A stretch of DNA of 64,000 nucleotides from an uncultured Mediterraneibacter sp. (GTDB lineage: Bacteria; Bacillota; Clostridia; Lachnospirales; Lachnospiraceae): assembly GCA_934309345.1 (NCBI GenBank), contig CAKRDD010000012.1, forward strand, positions 28,549-92,548, written 5' to 3'. This document shows, piece by piece, positions 17,241 through 26,305 of this stretch. The notes under the pieces are model-generated. The model was not told the origin of the DNA. It saw nothing but the letters and a program-made list of their open reading frames with translations, and did no database searches. Numbering within the stretch: position 1 is the stretch's first letter; every line of letters begins with the position of its first letter. A program made the position numbers and the translations under genes.

Positions 17241-18626
17241 CTAATTCCAGTTATCAATCTTCCCACATACATACCGTAAAATCATACGTAGATCCTGTAT
17301 ATCTATCTTGCCATCTTCTGTCACATCCGCAGCCAGTTCTTTTGTTCCATTCAGTGTCTCCTTATCACATACTACTCTGAGAACTGTACGCAAATCCTGT
17401 ATATCTACCTTGCCGTCTCCTGTCACATCTCCTTTGACTGTCTCTTCTTCCGTTCCACCAATCGTTCCTAATTCTGTCAGCGTATCCGTCATCACATATA
17501 CTTTTCCATCCATCTGGATTGCTAATACAGATTTTTTATTTTGTACTATATTTCCAGTCATAGCCACAACATTGTCCAATATCTCTGTTCCATCCTTCAG
17601 CATTACATAACCCTGATTTTCTGCAATAGCCTGTAAATATATCGAAGTATCATAAGAACTTCTTCCGTAACTCAAATATGTTAAAGTCAATGGATTTTCT
17701 CTTGATGTAACTCGTCTGTCTGCTTTTTTATAAAAATAACCGTTTTGGTCTATCCAGTCTACATCTGATGTCATCCAGTTGCTTGGATCTATATCTTTCG
17801 GATTTTCGCCACAGAATGTAGCTTCCGCATATGAATTGTCATTATCCCATTGCTCCTCAAACGCATACACTTTTTGATCTTCCGTAACTCCCAGTCTATA
17901 TGTATAATATTCTTTTGCTGATGATGTTTCCTTTAATTTATAATCCCCAACATTTACAAATGACGATCTGTCTGAGATACACGAACCTGCACCTACTTGT
18001 AACCGTGTATAAAATCCCTCATTCTTAATATAAAATCCTGCGTCACTGACATATTCCACCTGCTCTGCCGGAATTATACAGCCATCATAGTAATCACCGA
18101 TGCTTCCATCCGTTTTCACGAATCCCCAGGAATATATCTGGCTTGCATCATCCGTAATCACAGAGCATTTTATACCTTCTTCTTTTTCTCTTTCGCATAC
18201 GGTTCCATCTTCTTTCAGGTAAATCCTGCTGTTACTGTGAATGATTTCCTTTACATTTTTATCGATTTCTGTTTCTCCCTGAACTGTTTCTTCCAACAAT
18301 GTTCCATCTGTTTTTAAAATCCAGACTCTTTGCTCCGAATTGGAGAACCATTCTGTCTCTGCAGCTTTTACTCCATCCATCATCTTTTCCACTTTAGGAT
18401 ATACCTGCCATAATTCTCCATTCTTCAACAGCACAACATCTGTCTGATCTTCTGTATTATATTCTGACAATACCGTAATCTTTTCGTTTAAAAACCGATT
18501 CGATATTTTTTCATTACCATTATCTTCCGCATAAATTTTTGTATTTCCGGAAAATATACTTCCAAACCCTATTGCAGCCACTCCAATAAAAATCATACAT
18601 TTCCTTTTTCTCATAATTTTCCCCAC
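17241..18626 (-). CDS. Exported propeller-like protein with dockerin (461 residues)
   Basis: Signal peptide residues 1-33 (ending TKIYAED), then the same L-K-x-x-G-x-L-W blocks as its paralogue (LLKNGELWQVYPK, ILKTDGTLLEE, YLKEDGTVCER). The dockerin lies at about 397-461 (GDVTGDGKVDIQDLR, ADVTEDGKIDIQDLR). Its dockerin DNA is very close to that of the transglutaminase-like gene, which implies recent copying of the module between neighbours. It begins 9 bp after the stop of that gene, so the two are co-transcribed. The ligand is unknown. Confidence 0.8.
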   Translation of the reverse strand: MGKIMRKRKCMIFIGVAAIGFGSIFSGNTKIYAEDNGNEKISNRFLNEKITVLSEYNTEDQTDVVLLKNGELWQVYPKVEKMMDGVKAAETEWFSNSEQRVWILKTDGTLLEETVQGETEIDKNVKEIIHSNSRIYLKEDGTVCEREKEEGIKCSVITDDASQIYSWGFVKTDGSIGDYYDGCIIPAEQVEYVSDAGFYIKNEGFYTRLQVGAGSCISDRSSFVNVGDYKLKETSSAKEYYTYRLGVTEDQKVYAFEEQWDNDNSYAEATFCGENPKDIDPSNWMTSDVDWIDQNGYFYKKADRRVTSRENPLTLTYLSYGRSSYDTSIYLQAIAENQGYVMLKDGTEILDNVVAMTGNIVQNKKSVLAIQMDGKVYVMTDTLTELGTIGGTEEETVKGDVTGDGKVDIQDLRTVLRVVCDKETLNGTKELAADVTEDGKIDIQDLRMILRYVCGKIDNWN

Positions 18627-18635
18627 TTTCCTCTG

Positions 18636-19946
18636 TTAATTCCATGTATCAATCTTCCCACACACATATCGTAAAATCATGCGCAGATCTTGTATATCTA
18701 CCTCGCCATCTCCTGTCACATCCGCAGCCAGTAATTTTGTTTCGTTCAATGTCTCTTTATCGCATACTACCCTGAGAACGGTACGCAGATCTTGTATATC
18801 TACCTTGCCATCTCCCGTTACATCTCCCTTTACAACTTCATCTTTCTCATCATCTGTATATTCATAATCAGTATCATTTGCTTTAGGCAATTCATATAGG
18901 AAGTCCCCGCCTTCGTCCGTCGGCAGATTCACCGTATGATCCTCAAAGTTACTGTTTCCCACAAGAAAATAAGAATGTTGGAAATCTTCATACTCCTGAT
19001 CATCCCATGTTGCATCCAGCCAGTAATATTTTCCATCGTTCATCCGAACCATATTCCAAGCATGTCCTCCACCATTTGCTATACCTGTTACATACATATT
19101 TTCGACATCATAACAATTCATCATTAACTGCATGACTTTTGCATATCCTTCACATACCGCTGTTTTTGCAGATGTCATAGCGCCTGCAATGGAATGCGAT
19201 ATTTCCGCTTCTTCTCCGCTGTATGCATTCTCGTCATACTCTACATCTTTAATCAATGCATCATGAATCTTTAATACTTTTTTATATTTAGAATCTGTAG
19301 AAGTGATACCCGACTGATATACATTTTTCTGTGTATCTATAATTTCATTTAATGCATCTTTTCTGTCTGCTGCCTGTTCATAATCTCCATAGCTTAATAA
19401 CATCAGATAATCGCTCGAATACACTACCATATTATCGCTCCAGAAGAATTGTGGATTATCATTTCTGAATGTGAAATATGTTTCTACCATTTCTTTTGTA
19501 GTCATCTGATATTGCTGAACGTTAATCTTTCCCACTATATATATCGGGAACGTATTGTTCAGCAGATATTCTTCAGCATTTTCATTTCCTGTTGTAAATG
19601 TTTCGCTCGCCTTTTTTAATTCACGGTAGAGATATTGCCGTCCCTCCAGATTAGATCTTTTCACCATATCCCGATACCCATAATCACCACCACAGCTTAA
19701 GAAAGCTTTTTCATCTTTTCCGGCATAATATTCCGCTGTCATACTCTTCTGATTAGCATTTGCAATCTGTTCTGCTTCTTCATCCGATATTTCAACTGCA
19801 TATAATCCCTCTGTACCGGATGACTTTTCCCTTACAACCTGTACCTGCCCTTGTATGCTGTCATTTATCTGGTCAGCATGAACTTTACTGTGCATTCCAC
19901 ACACCAGACTAACAACAAAAAGTAATCCTATAATTTTCTTCTTCAT
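18636..19946 (-). CDS. Exported transglutaminase-like protein with dockerin
   Basis: A 436-residue protein with signal peptide (1-24), a helical N-terminal half, a transglutaminase-like cysteine fold at about 225-320 and a dockerin at about 375-436. The likely catalytic triad is Cys265 (TAVCEGYAK), His295 (GGHAWNMV) and Asp311 (YYWLDATWDD), all in the usual order and spacing. Members act as proteases, deglycosylases or cross-linking enzymes, so the reaction is not predictable. The ATG at 19946 follows AAAGGAGAAAG; the longer frame would run into the upstream gene. It is the only protein in the island with a recognisable catalytic centre. Confidence 0.83.
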   Translation of the reverse strand: MKKKIIGLLFVVSLVCGMHSKVHADQINDSIQGQVQVVREKSSGTEGLYAVEISDEEAEQIANANQKSMTAEYYAGKDEKAFLSCGGDYGYRDMVKRSNLEGRQYLYRELKKASETFTTGNENAEEYLLNNTFPIYIVGKINVQQYQMTTKEMVETYFTFRNDNPQFFWSDNMVVYSSDYLMLLSYGDYEQAADRKDALNEIIDTQKNVYQSGITSTDSKYKKVLKIHDALIKDVEYDENAYSGEEAEISHSIAGAMTSAKTAVCEGYAKVMQLMMNCYDVENMYVTGIANGGGHAWNMVRMNDGKYYWLDATWDDQEYEDFQHSYFLVGNSNFEDHTVNLPTDEGGDFLYELPKANDTDYEYTDDEKDEVVKGDVTGDGKVDIQDLRTVLRVVCDKETLNETKLLAADVTGDGEVDIQDLRMILRYVCGKIDTWN

Positions 19947-19954
19947 TCTCTTTC

Positions 19955-19992
19955 TCCTTTGAAAAATGCGGAGAGTCACTCTCCCCGCATTC
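19955..19992 (-). terminator. Intergenic hairpin between two dockerin genes
   Basis: On the minus strand AATGCGGGGAGAGT pairs with ACTCTCCGCATT (one bulge) and is followed by TTTC. It may partly terminate or process the transcript after the 726-residue gene. Confidence 0.5.
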
Positions 19993-19998
19993 AGCACT

Positions 19999-22179
19999 TT
20001 ATAAAGCTTCTTCTTTCCCACATACATATCGGAGTACTTTTCGTAAATCCTGGATATCCAGCTTTCCATCTTCATTTACATCTGCACATGTCAACTGATC
20101 GGCATTTAATTCTTCTTTCTCACACACCGCTCTGAGAATCGTACGGAGATCCTGAATATTCACTTCCCCGTCTCCATCTACGTCACCTTTCAAAAGCTTT
20201 TGCACATTTAAATCCATTACCTGCTCCGGGACACCCTGGATATTCCACAATGTTCCATCTGTACGGATAGCGTATACCTTCTCATCATCCAGATCTCCTA
20301 ACATAATGAGCTTCTTTACATGGTTCAGAATCAGCATATCATTTTTCTTCACATTATAGTCATTGGCAGATCCATAATCTTCTAATCTCCATATATTGGT
20401 ATACCATCCTGCTCCGCCAATTTGAATCGGATTCTCAACTGTTCCACAGGTATGATCACTTAATCTTCTCCATAAACCATCGGTTCCCTGATATAAACCA
20501 TCATTATAATTCTTTATATCCTGCACATGATCTGCAATTAATTCAGGTGTTCCGCCATTTACCCGGTATAATTCATTTTTATCTGTTATGTAATAACCGT
20601 CATATTCATGCGTTTCTGTATCTACCATCATCCTCTCCGTTTTTATGATATTTACCTGCCCCAGATCATACCGGTTATCATATTCCTTAAAATATGTATG
20701 TCCGTCCGTTCCGACATAATAAGCGGAAGAAGCTCCATCTGTCACCGGCATAGAAGCTACACCTGTAAATTCATCTTCTCCATCAAAAGAAATATATTTT
20801 CCGGCTTTTGACAAATATCCTCTGTTTCCTAATTCTTTAATTCCATCTGCTACTTTTTCCGGGTCTGTTATCTTTTCACCGTTTTCCAGTCTTCTCCACA
20901 GCGTTCCATTCTCTTTCAGATAATATACCCAGTAGTTATCTGTCCAATATCCGCCTTCATCCGTTTCAATATACTGACTGTCCGTGTATTCTGCCCAAGC
21001 TGTTACATTGGTAAGTACCGGCATCTCTGTATTACATATATTGGTCAGGTTTCCCTTCTTATCCAATACATACAGACCAGAAAATTTCTCTACATTTTCT
21101 GCCAGCTGTTTATCATCTGCCCACAAGCTGTCATCGTCCTGCAGACGGTATGTATATGGAATCTCTTCATCTCCAAGATATACATATCCGCTAACATATC
21201 TCTTTACATTTTTTGCCACTCTTTTCTTTTCTGGATAAACCGTCCATAATTCTCCATTACTGGTCAGTATCGTAGAACCTGCATAATCATTTACTGTAGA
21301 ATCACTGTCTTCCCCTGTATATTGTTCTGCTGGGACACCCTTTACTTCAACCTGAATTTCCTTTGAATTATTTCCTGCAGTAACTTTTACTGTTGATGTT
21401 CCAACCTTTGTTCCCAGCATAAATCTTCCTTTTATTGATACGATGTCTTCTCCAGCTGTTTTTTCAAAATTCACTTCATTCTCATCAAAAATATCACCAT
21501 TTGTAATCCACTTCACACGGTCTGCATATGCGATCTGCATTTCGTCATTGATCTTGGCTAATTTCCATTTATCATCTGTAGATACATTCGTTTCTCTCAG
21601 ATCAATATATTTCAGATTATCCAGTTCTGATAATACATGGACATCACTTAATTCCGAATTCTCATTGAAATAAGCATTCTCAAGATTCGTTGCATACTCT
21701 AATCCATCCAGATTTTTAATTCCCATGCGCGACCCATATAAATCATGTAATGATTTTATCTCTTCTTTGCTTACTTCTCCATCTGAATTGGTATCTACAG
21801 ATGGATATCCATGAAGAATTGCATCTTTTAACTGCTCATCTTTGAATTCAATAATGTCATCTGCACTTTCTGTTTCTACTCCGTTATTATCCTGACTTTG
21901 CTGTTCTTCACTCTGTGCAGCTACTTCACTGTTTTCCGCATTTTGTTCTGTACTTTCTTTTATGTCTTTATCCTGTACAGATGCTTTACTCTCGCTATTT
22001 TCCACTCCTACATTCTCTGTCTCAGTCCTCTGTTCTTCTGGCTTTGTCTGTTCAGAAGTCTCTGTCTGATTTACAGTTTCTTTCTGGCCTTCCTCTTTCA
22101 CAGTTCCTTCTGCCCATACTGTCTGTCCGAAAGTCATACATCCAGCCAGAACTAAGGCCACTATTCTTTTCCCTTTCAT
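19999..22179 (-). CDS. Exported LRR / Ig-like / propeller-like protein with dockerin (726 residues)
   Basis: Signal peptide 1-23 and a Glu/Gln/Ser-rich spacer to about 110. Then an EF-hand-like loop DTNSDGEVSKEEI, a short internalin-type LRR (LDGLEYATNLENAYFNENSE), a Big_2-like Ig domain (KVGTSTVKVTAGNNSKEIQV), propeller-like blocks with L-x-x-x-G-x-L-W (ILTSNGELWTVYP, YLKENGTLWRR, AIRTDGTLWNI), and a C-terminal dockerin (GDVDGDGEVNIQDLR, ADVNEDGKLDIQDLR). It is first of the dockerin genes after the cohesin genes, and its stop is separated from the next gene by a hairpin. A binding role is the best guess. Confidence 0.82.
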   Translation of the reverse strand: MKGKRIVALVLAGCMTFGQTVWAEGTVKEEGQKETVNQTETSEQTKPEEQRTETENVGVENSESKASVQDKDIKESTEQNAENSEVAAQSEEQQSQDNNGVETESADDIIEFKDEQLKDAILHGYPSVDTNSDGEVSKEEIKSLHDLYGSRMGIKNLDGLEYATNLENAYFNENSELSDVHVLSELDNLKYIDLRETNVSTDDKWKLAKINDEMQIAYADRVKWITNGDIFDENEVNFEKTAGEDIVSIKGRFMLGTKVGTSTVKVTAGNNSKEIQVEVKGVPAEQYTGEDSDSTVNDYAGSTILTSNGELWTVYPEKKRVAKNVKRYVSGYVYLGDEEIPYTYRLQDDDSLWADDKQLAENVEKFSGLYVLDKKGNLTNICNTEMPVLTNVTAWAEYTDSQYIETDEGGYWTDNYWVYYLKENGTLWRRLENGEKITDPEKVADGIKELGNRGYLSKAGKYISFDGEDEFTGVASMPVTDGASSAYYVGTDGHTYFKEYDNRYDLGQVNIIKTERMMVDTETHEYDGYYITDKNELYRVNGGTPELIADHVQDIKNYNDGLYQGTDGLWRRLSDHTCGTVENPIQIGGAGWYTNIWRLEDYGSANDYNVKKNDMLILNHVKKLIMLGDLDDEKVYAIRTDGTLWNIQGVPEQVMDLNVQKLLKGDVDGDGEVNIQDLRTILRAVCEKEELNADQLTCADVNEDGKLDIQDLRKVLRYVCGKEEAL

Positions 22180-22191
22180 CTGGTCTCCTCC

Positions 22192-23037
22192 TCACCGTTT
22201 TTTCTTTTTCTTCTTTATCAGAATTGCCGCTATCCCTGTAATTACGATCACTCCTGCAATAACAACTGTTATCCTTACATTCTTGTTATTATCTGCCGCC
22301 TTCGTTTCTTTCTTCACAGCTTTCTTATCTTTTTCCTCTTTATCATCTGCCCCGGCATTTTTATTTTTTGCCGCCGTGTCTTTGGATTCCTTTTTATTAT
22401 CTTCCGCAGAAGCTGTATCCTGTGTACCATCTATTTTGGCATTGTCCGTATTATCAACTTCTGCTCCGGCCTGTTGTTCTGTAGCGGAAGATGAATCTGC
22501 CACTTCCGTCGTTGTTCCATTCTGGCTGTCTATCTGCTTTTGAAAATCTGCATTTACTCCGGACACCTCTCCACTAATCTCATTGCTCGAAGCACTGTTA
22601 TCTACAACCTGTTCAATCCCCATTCCGATAGGAAGCTCTTCTCCACAATCTTTCTTTAATTTGAATTTGATATTTGCAATTACGCCATCTGCTTTTATCG
22701 TATCCGCTACTACATATACAATCTTTATCGATGCATTGTCCGCTTTGTGGTTATAATCAAATAATCCATTACTCTCATCTGAAATAATTAAATTTCCCTT
22801 ACTTAAGCTTTCAAATTCCAGTGTGTCTTTATCGTAATAAACCGTCAGTTCAAATCCTCCGACATCTTCCCCACTGTGCATCTCGATTGGAACAGTTACC
22901 ATCTCTCCGGCTTTTCCTTCCTGACCCTTTACCTGGAATACCGTTCCTTCCGCTGCATACACCGTACCATTCAACATTGTGATCATGCACAACATTGTTA
23001 TTGCAATGATTTTTATATTCTTTATAATCTTCTTCAT
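22192..23037 (-). CDS. Membrane-anchored single-cohesin protein
   Basis: N-terminal signal (to AEGTVFQV), one cohesin domain of about 140 residues (GKAGEMVTVPIEM, VGGFELTVYYDKDTLEF, ANIKFKLKKDCGEELPIGMG), then a Thr/Ala/Asp/Lys-rich linker. A C-terminal membrane helix (VVIAGVIVITGIAAILI) and a poly-Lys tail follow, with no sorting motif. It would hold one dockerin protein at the cytoplasmic membrane. The start is uncertain: a TTG at 23049 and an ATG at 23037 are both in frame. The TTG lies in the U run of a terminator hairpin, so I prefer the ATG, although its ribosome site is poor. Confidence 0.82.
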   Translation of the reverse strand: MKKIIKNIKIIAITMLCMITMLNGTVYAAEGTVFQVKGQEGKAGEMVTVPIEMHSGEDVGGFELTVYYDKDTLEFESLSKGNLIISDESNGLFDYNHKADNASIKIVYVVADTIKADGVIANIKFKLKKDCGEELPIGMGIEQVVDNSASSNEISGEVSGVNADFQKQIDSQNGTTTEVADSSSATEQQAGAEVDNTDNAKIDGTQDTASAEDNKKESKDTAAKNKNAGADDKEEKDKKAVKKETKAADNNKNVRITVVIAGVIVITGIAAILIKKKKKKR

Positions 23038-23046
23038 TTCTTTATG

Positions 23047-23086
23047 CAAAAAGCTCCCTGCCGGTTCTTATCCGACAAGGAGCTCC
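23047..23086 (-). terminator. Terminator between scaffold and second cohesin gene
   Basis: On the minus strand AGCTCCTTGTCGG pairs along 13 bp (with G-U pairs) with CCGGCAGGGAGCT and is followed by TTTTT. It touches the start region of the downstream cohesin gene, so read-through must be partial if the operon is continuous. Confidence 0.75.
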
Positions 23087-23097
23087 CTTACGCCTTT

Positions 23098-25947
23098 CTA
23101 TCTATTTACTCTCTTTTTTCTGTTCATCATTACTAAAACGATCACACCTAAAGAAAGAAGTAATGTCAGCGCTACAGGTAATACATGACTTGTATCCCCC
23201 GTTTTTACCGTTCCGGCTTTTGCTGTCTTATTCACTTTCGCGGTCTTGTTTCCACCATTGTTGTTCGCAACAGCATTTCCTTTGTTATTATTCTTATTAT
23301 TTACATTACTGTTATTGTTATTGCTTCCATTACCGTTTCCGCCGTTATTTCCATTGTTGTTTCCGTTATTGATATCTTCAACTTTTTTAGCTGTAACGGT
23401 TAATTCATAAGAAACTTTTTTATCTCCTACTTTTGCAGTAATTGTTGCTTTTCCTGCTTTTACTGCCGTAAGTAAACCATTTTGATTAATTGTTGCTACA
23501 GATTCGTCTGAGCTGCTCCATGTTGCATCCTTTGCATCTGTTGTATCTGCAGGATTATACAGGATAGCAAGCTGAGCGGTCTTTCCTTCTTCCAGTGGTG
23601 TAACTTCTTCCTGGAATACAATCTTCTGAAGCGGAATCTCTTTTACAGTTACTTCATATACTGTACTGACTCTTCCATCTGCTGTCTTGATTGTAATCTG
23701 TGCAGTTCCTTCTTTTACTGCGGTAACAGTTCCATCAGCACTGACAGTTGCTACTGCATCGTCTGATGATTCATATACCAGTTCTACATCATCTGTTGTA
23801 TCTTCCGGCAGAACTTTCACATTCAGTTTGTGGCTCTGTCCTTTGTATAATGTGGATGGTGTATCTTCTGCAACTTTAATTTCATTTACATGGATCTCTG
23901 ATACAGTTACTTCACATGTTGCTGTGAATGTTCCAACCTGCACTTTGATTGTTGCAGTTCCTTCTTTTAATCCTGTAACAACACCCTGTGCATTCACTGT
24001 TGCTACAGATTCATCACTGGAGCTCCAGATTGTAGGAAATTCATCTGTTGTATTGATAGGATCATATACTACAGATAATGCATCTGATGACTGTCCTTTT
24101 CTGAGATTCAGGCTTGTCTTTTCTAATGAGATTCCATTTAAGTGAATCGGAACTGTGATTCTGCATGTTGCGGATACACCATTTGCTGTAGTCGCTGTAA
24201 TATCAGCCTGTCCGCCTGCAACTGCTGTGATCACACCATTTTCATCGACAGCTGCTACATCTGTATTCGAACTCTTCCATGTAACCGTCTTCTCATCTGT
24301 TGTGTCCGCTGGCAGATATTCTACATTTACTTCCTGTGTCTCTCCAGGTTCGAGTTTTTTGGATGTCACATCTAATTTAATTTCTGTGATTGGTACTTCT
24401 TTGACTTCTACTTTACAGGTACTTGTAAGACCATTTGCTGTAGTTGCTGTTACAACAGTCTCTCCCTGTTTCTTACCTGTAATCGTTACTTCTGCTCCAT
24501 TTGCAGCGATCTCTGCAACTTTGGAGTTATCAACGCTCCATGTAATTGTCTTATCATCTGTTGTGTCAGCCGGCAGATATTCTACATTCACTGTCTGGTT
24601 CTGATTCTTTAACACTGTTACTTCTGAAGGATTTACTTTGATCTCTTTCAGTGGTGATGTAACTGTCACATCACATGTTACTGTCTTATTGCCAACAGTT
24701 GCTGTAATTGTAGTTGTTCCTACACTTACACCTGTTACAACTCCATCTTCAACTGTTGCCACATTCGGGTCAGCACTTGTCCATGTTACAGTCTTATCGT
24801 CTGTTGTATCTACCGGATTGTACTTAACCTCTAATGTCTGGTTTTCGCTTTTAGCTACTTCAATAGAAGTCTTATTCAAGCTGATGCTCTGTAACGGTTC
24901 TTCTTTTACAGTTACAGTACATATTGCGGTCTTATCCCCAACAGCTGCTGTGATTACTGCCGTTCCATCTTTCAGTGCATCTACTTTTCCAGCTGTTACC
25001 GTTGCGACTGCCGGATTACTGCTTGTCCATGTTACATCTTTTTCGTCTGCATCTTCCGGATTATATGTTACAGAAAGTTTTTCTGTTTTTCCTTTACGGA
25101 GTGCAAGTTCTGTTTTATTTAAAGAAATAGATTTCAGTGGGTTATTTACAGTTACCTCTACGGATGCTGTCTTACCTTCCACTGTTGCTGTAATTGTTGC
25201 AGTTCCTTTTCCGACTGCTTCAATGTTACCTGACTGATCTACTTTCACTACATCTTTGTTGCTTGTAGACCATGCAATTGTCTTTCCTTCCAGAGAACCT
25301 GTCGGATTGGCAATTACATTTAATTTGTCTTTTGATCCTTTTGATAATGTGAATGGTTCGCTCTTGTCGAGGGAAATAGAATTTACCGGAATGTCAAGTG
25401 TTACTTTTCCGTTCTTTACTGTATTTCCATTTTTATCCGTTACCTTCACGTTTGCATTTGCATTTCCTGTAGGAATTGTAGTCGGATTATTTGCATCTTT
25501 TCCAACCTGTCCACCACGGAAATCAAATCCAATTGCTCCTGTCGCACCTGCATCTGGTGTTTCTTTTACCTTTAATTTAATCGAGTATACTAATCCCCCC
25601 GCATTATAGGGTTCATCAAATCCCAGCATTATAGAAATACTTCCCGGATCTGCTGAGAAAATAGTATCTGCTTCATCGCATACAGGACCTTGCGTTCCTT
25701 TTTTTCCTTGCATTTCAAACATCTTTGTATCATATGTAAAATTTCCTACAAATGATACAACATCTCCACCTTCCGGTAGCCACAGTTCTGCTGTTATCGT
25801 ATCGCCCGGTTTTACAGTTGCCGAACTTACTTTTACATTAAAGTTCATTTTTTCAGCCGCCTGCACCGGCTGCACAGGACTAATGCCAGCAATAATCATG
25901 ATTGCAGCCAGAAAGACAGCAACGATTTTGCTGATTTTCTTCTTCAT
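23098..25947 (-). CDS. Wall-anchored cohesin scaffold with eight Ig-like repeats
   Basis: A 949-residue surface protein: signal peptide (1-31), one N-terminal cohesin domain (about 33-185: TVKPGDTITAELWLP, VGNFTYDTKMFEM, GGLVYSIKLKVKE), and eight Big_2 Ig-like repeats of 80-90 residues to about 860. The repeats begin with patterns such as LKSISLNKTELALRKGK. An Asn/Gly-rich linker and a C-terminal signal follow: VKTGDTS, a hydrophobic helix and RKKR, a KTGD-type variant of the sortase signal. The Ig repeats would form a long stalk carrying the cohesin away from the wall. No sortase gene is in the window. The start follows CGAGGAGGAG. It is the first gene of the island operon, divergent from the XRE regulator. 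Confidence 0.87.
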   Translation of the reverse strand: MKKKISKIVAVFLAAIMIIAGISPVQPVQAAEKMNFNVKVSSATVKPGDTITAELWLPEGGDVVSFVGNFTYDTKMFEMQGKKGTQGPVCDEADTIFSADPGSISIMLGFDEPYNAGGLVYSIKLKVKETPDAGATGAIGFDFRGGQVGKDANNPTTIPTGNANANVKVTDKNGNTVKNGKVTLDIPVNSISLDKSEPFTLSKGSKDKLNVIANPTGSLEGKTIAWSTSNKDVVKVDQSGNIEAVGKGTATITATVEGKTASVEVTVNNPLKSISLNKTELALRKGKTEKLSVTYNPEDADEKDVTWTSSNPAVATVTAGKVDALKDGTAVITAAVGDKTAICTVTVKEEPLQSISLNKTSIEVAKSENQTLEVKYNPVDTTDDKTVTWTSADPNVATVEDGVVTGVSVGTTTITATVGNKTVTCDVTVTSPLKEIKVNPSEVTVLKNQNQTVNVEYLPADTTDDKTITWSVDNSKVAEIAANGAEVTITGKKQGETVVTATTANGLTSTCKVEVKEVPITEIKLDVTSKKLEPGETQEVNVEYLPADTTDEKTVTWKSSNTDVAAVDENGVITAVAGGQADITATTANGVSATCRITVPIHLNGISLEKTSLNLRKGQSSDALSVVYDPINTTDEFPTIWSSSDESVATVNAQGVVTGLKEGTATIKVQVGTFTATCEVTVSEIHVNEIKVAEDTPSTLYKGQSHKLNVKVLPEDTTDDVELVYESSDDAVATVSADGTVTAVKEGTAQITIKTADGRVSTVYEVTVKEIPLQKIVFQEEVTPLEEGKTAQLAILYNPADTTDAKDATWSSSDESVATINQNGLLTAVKAGKATITAKVGDKKVSYELTVTAKKVEDINNGNNNGNNGGNGNGSNNNNSNVNNKNNNKGNAVANNNGGNKTAKVNKTAKAGTVKTGDTSHVLPVALTLLLSLGVIVLVMMNRKKRVNR

Positions 25948-26305
25948 TTTTCTCCTCCTCGTATTATTTGCTTTTTTATAATGTGACCGGAACTATATTA
26001 ATTTTGTTCCAATGTAACATTTGAGATTTTATCCAGATAATTTTGTATACTTGCATCAAACTTTATCTCTGGCTTATCGTGTATCTTATGCGCAAAAAAC
26101 TTTTGGAGTCATGCCATCCTGTATTTTTCAGTTCTTTTTTTGCAATAATACTAATGCTACTTTGTCGTTGTAATTATATTCCTTTTATGAACTATTTGTC
26201 AATATTATACCCCTTGATAGTTCATATTTATTTAATTTTTCTCCAATTAGTATTCATAGTTGAGACATATATACACTAAGGCATTAAAAAGGAGTGCATT
26301 ATAAT
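25948..26305. promoter_or_regulatory. Divergent intergenic region between scaffold and XRE regulator
   Basis: 358 bp, AT-rich, expected to hold the promoters of the island and of the regulator. An inverted repeat GGAAC..GTTCC (25989-26010, 12-bp spacer) lies 40-60 bp upstream of the scaffold start and is a candidate operator. No promoter with good -35 and -10 boxes stands out. Confidence 0.45.

Noticed and set aside
23098..25947. Intimin/invasin-type adhesin instead of scaffold
   Set aside because: Big_2 repeats occur in invasins, but the N-terminal domain fits cohesin and the neighbours carry dockerins and a second cohesin.
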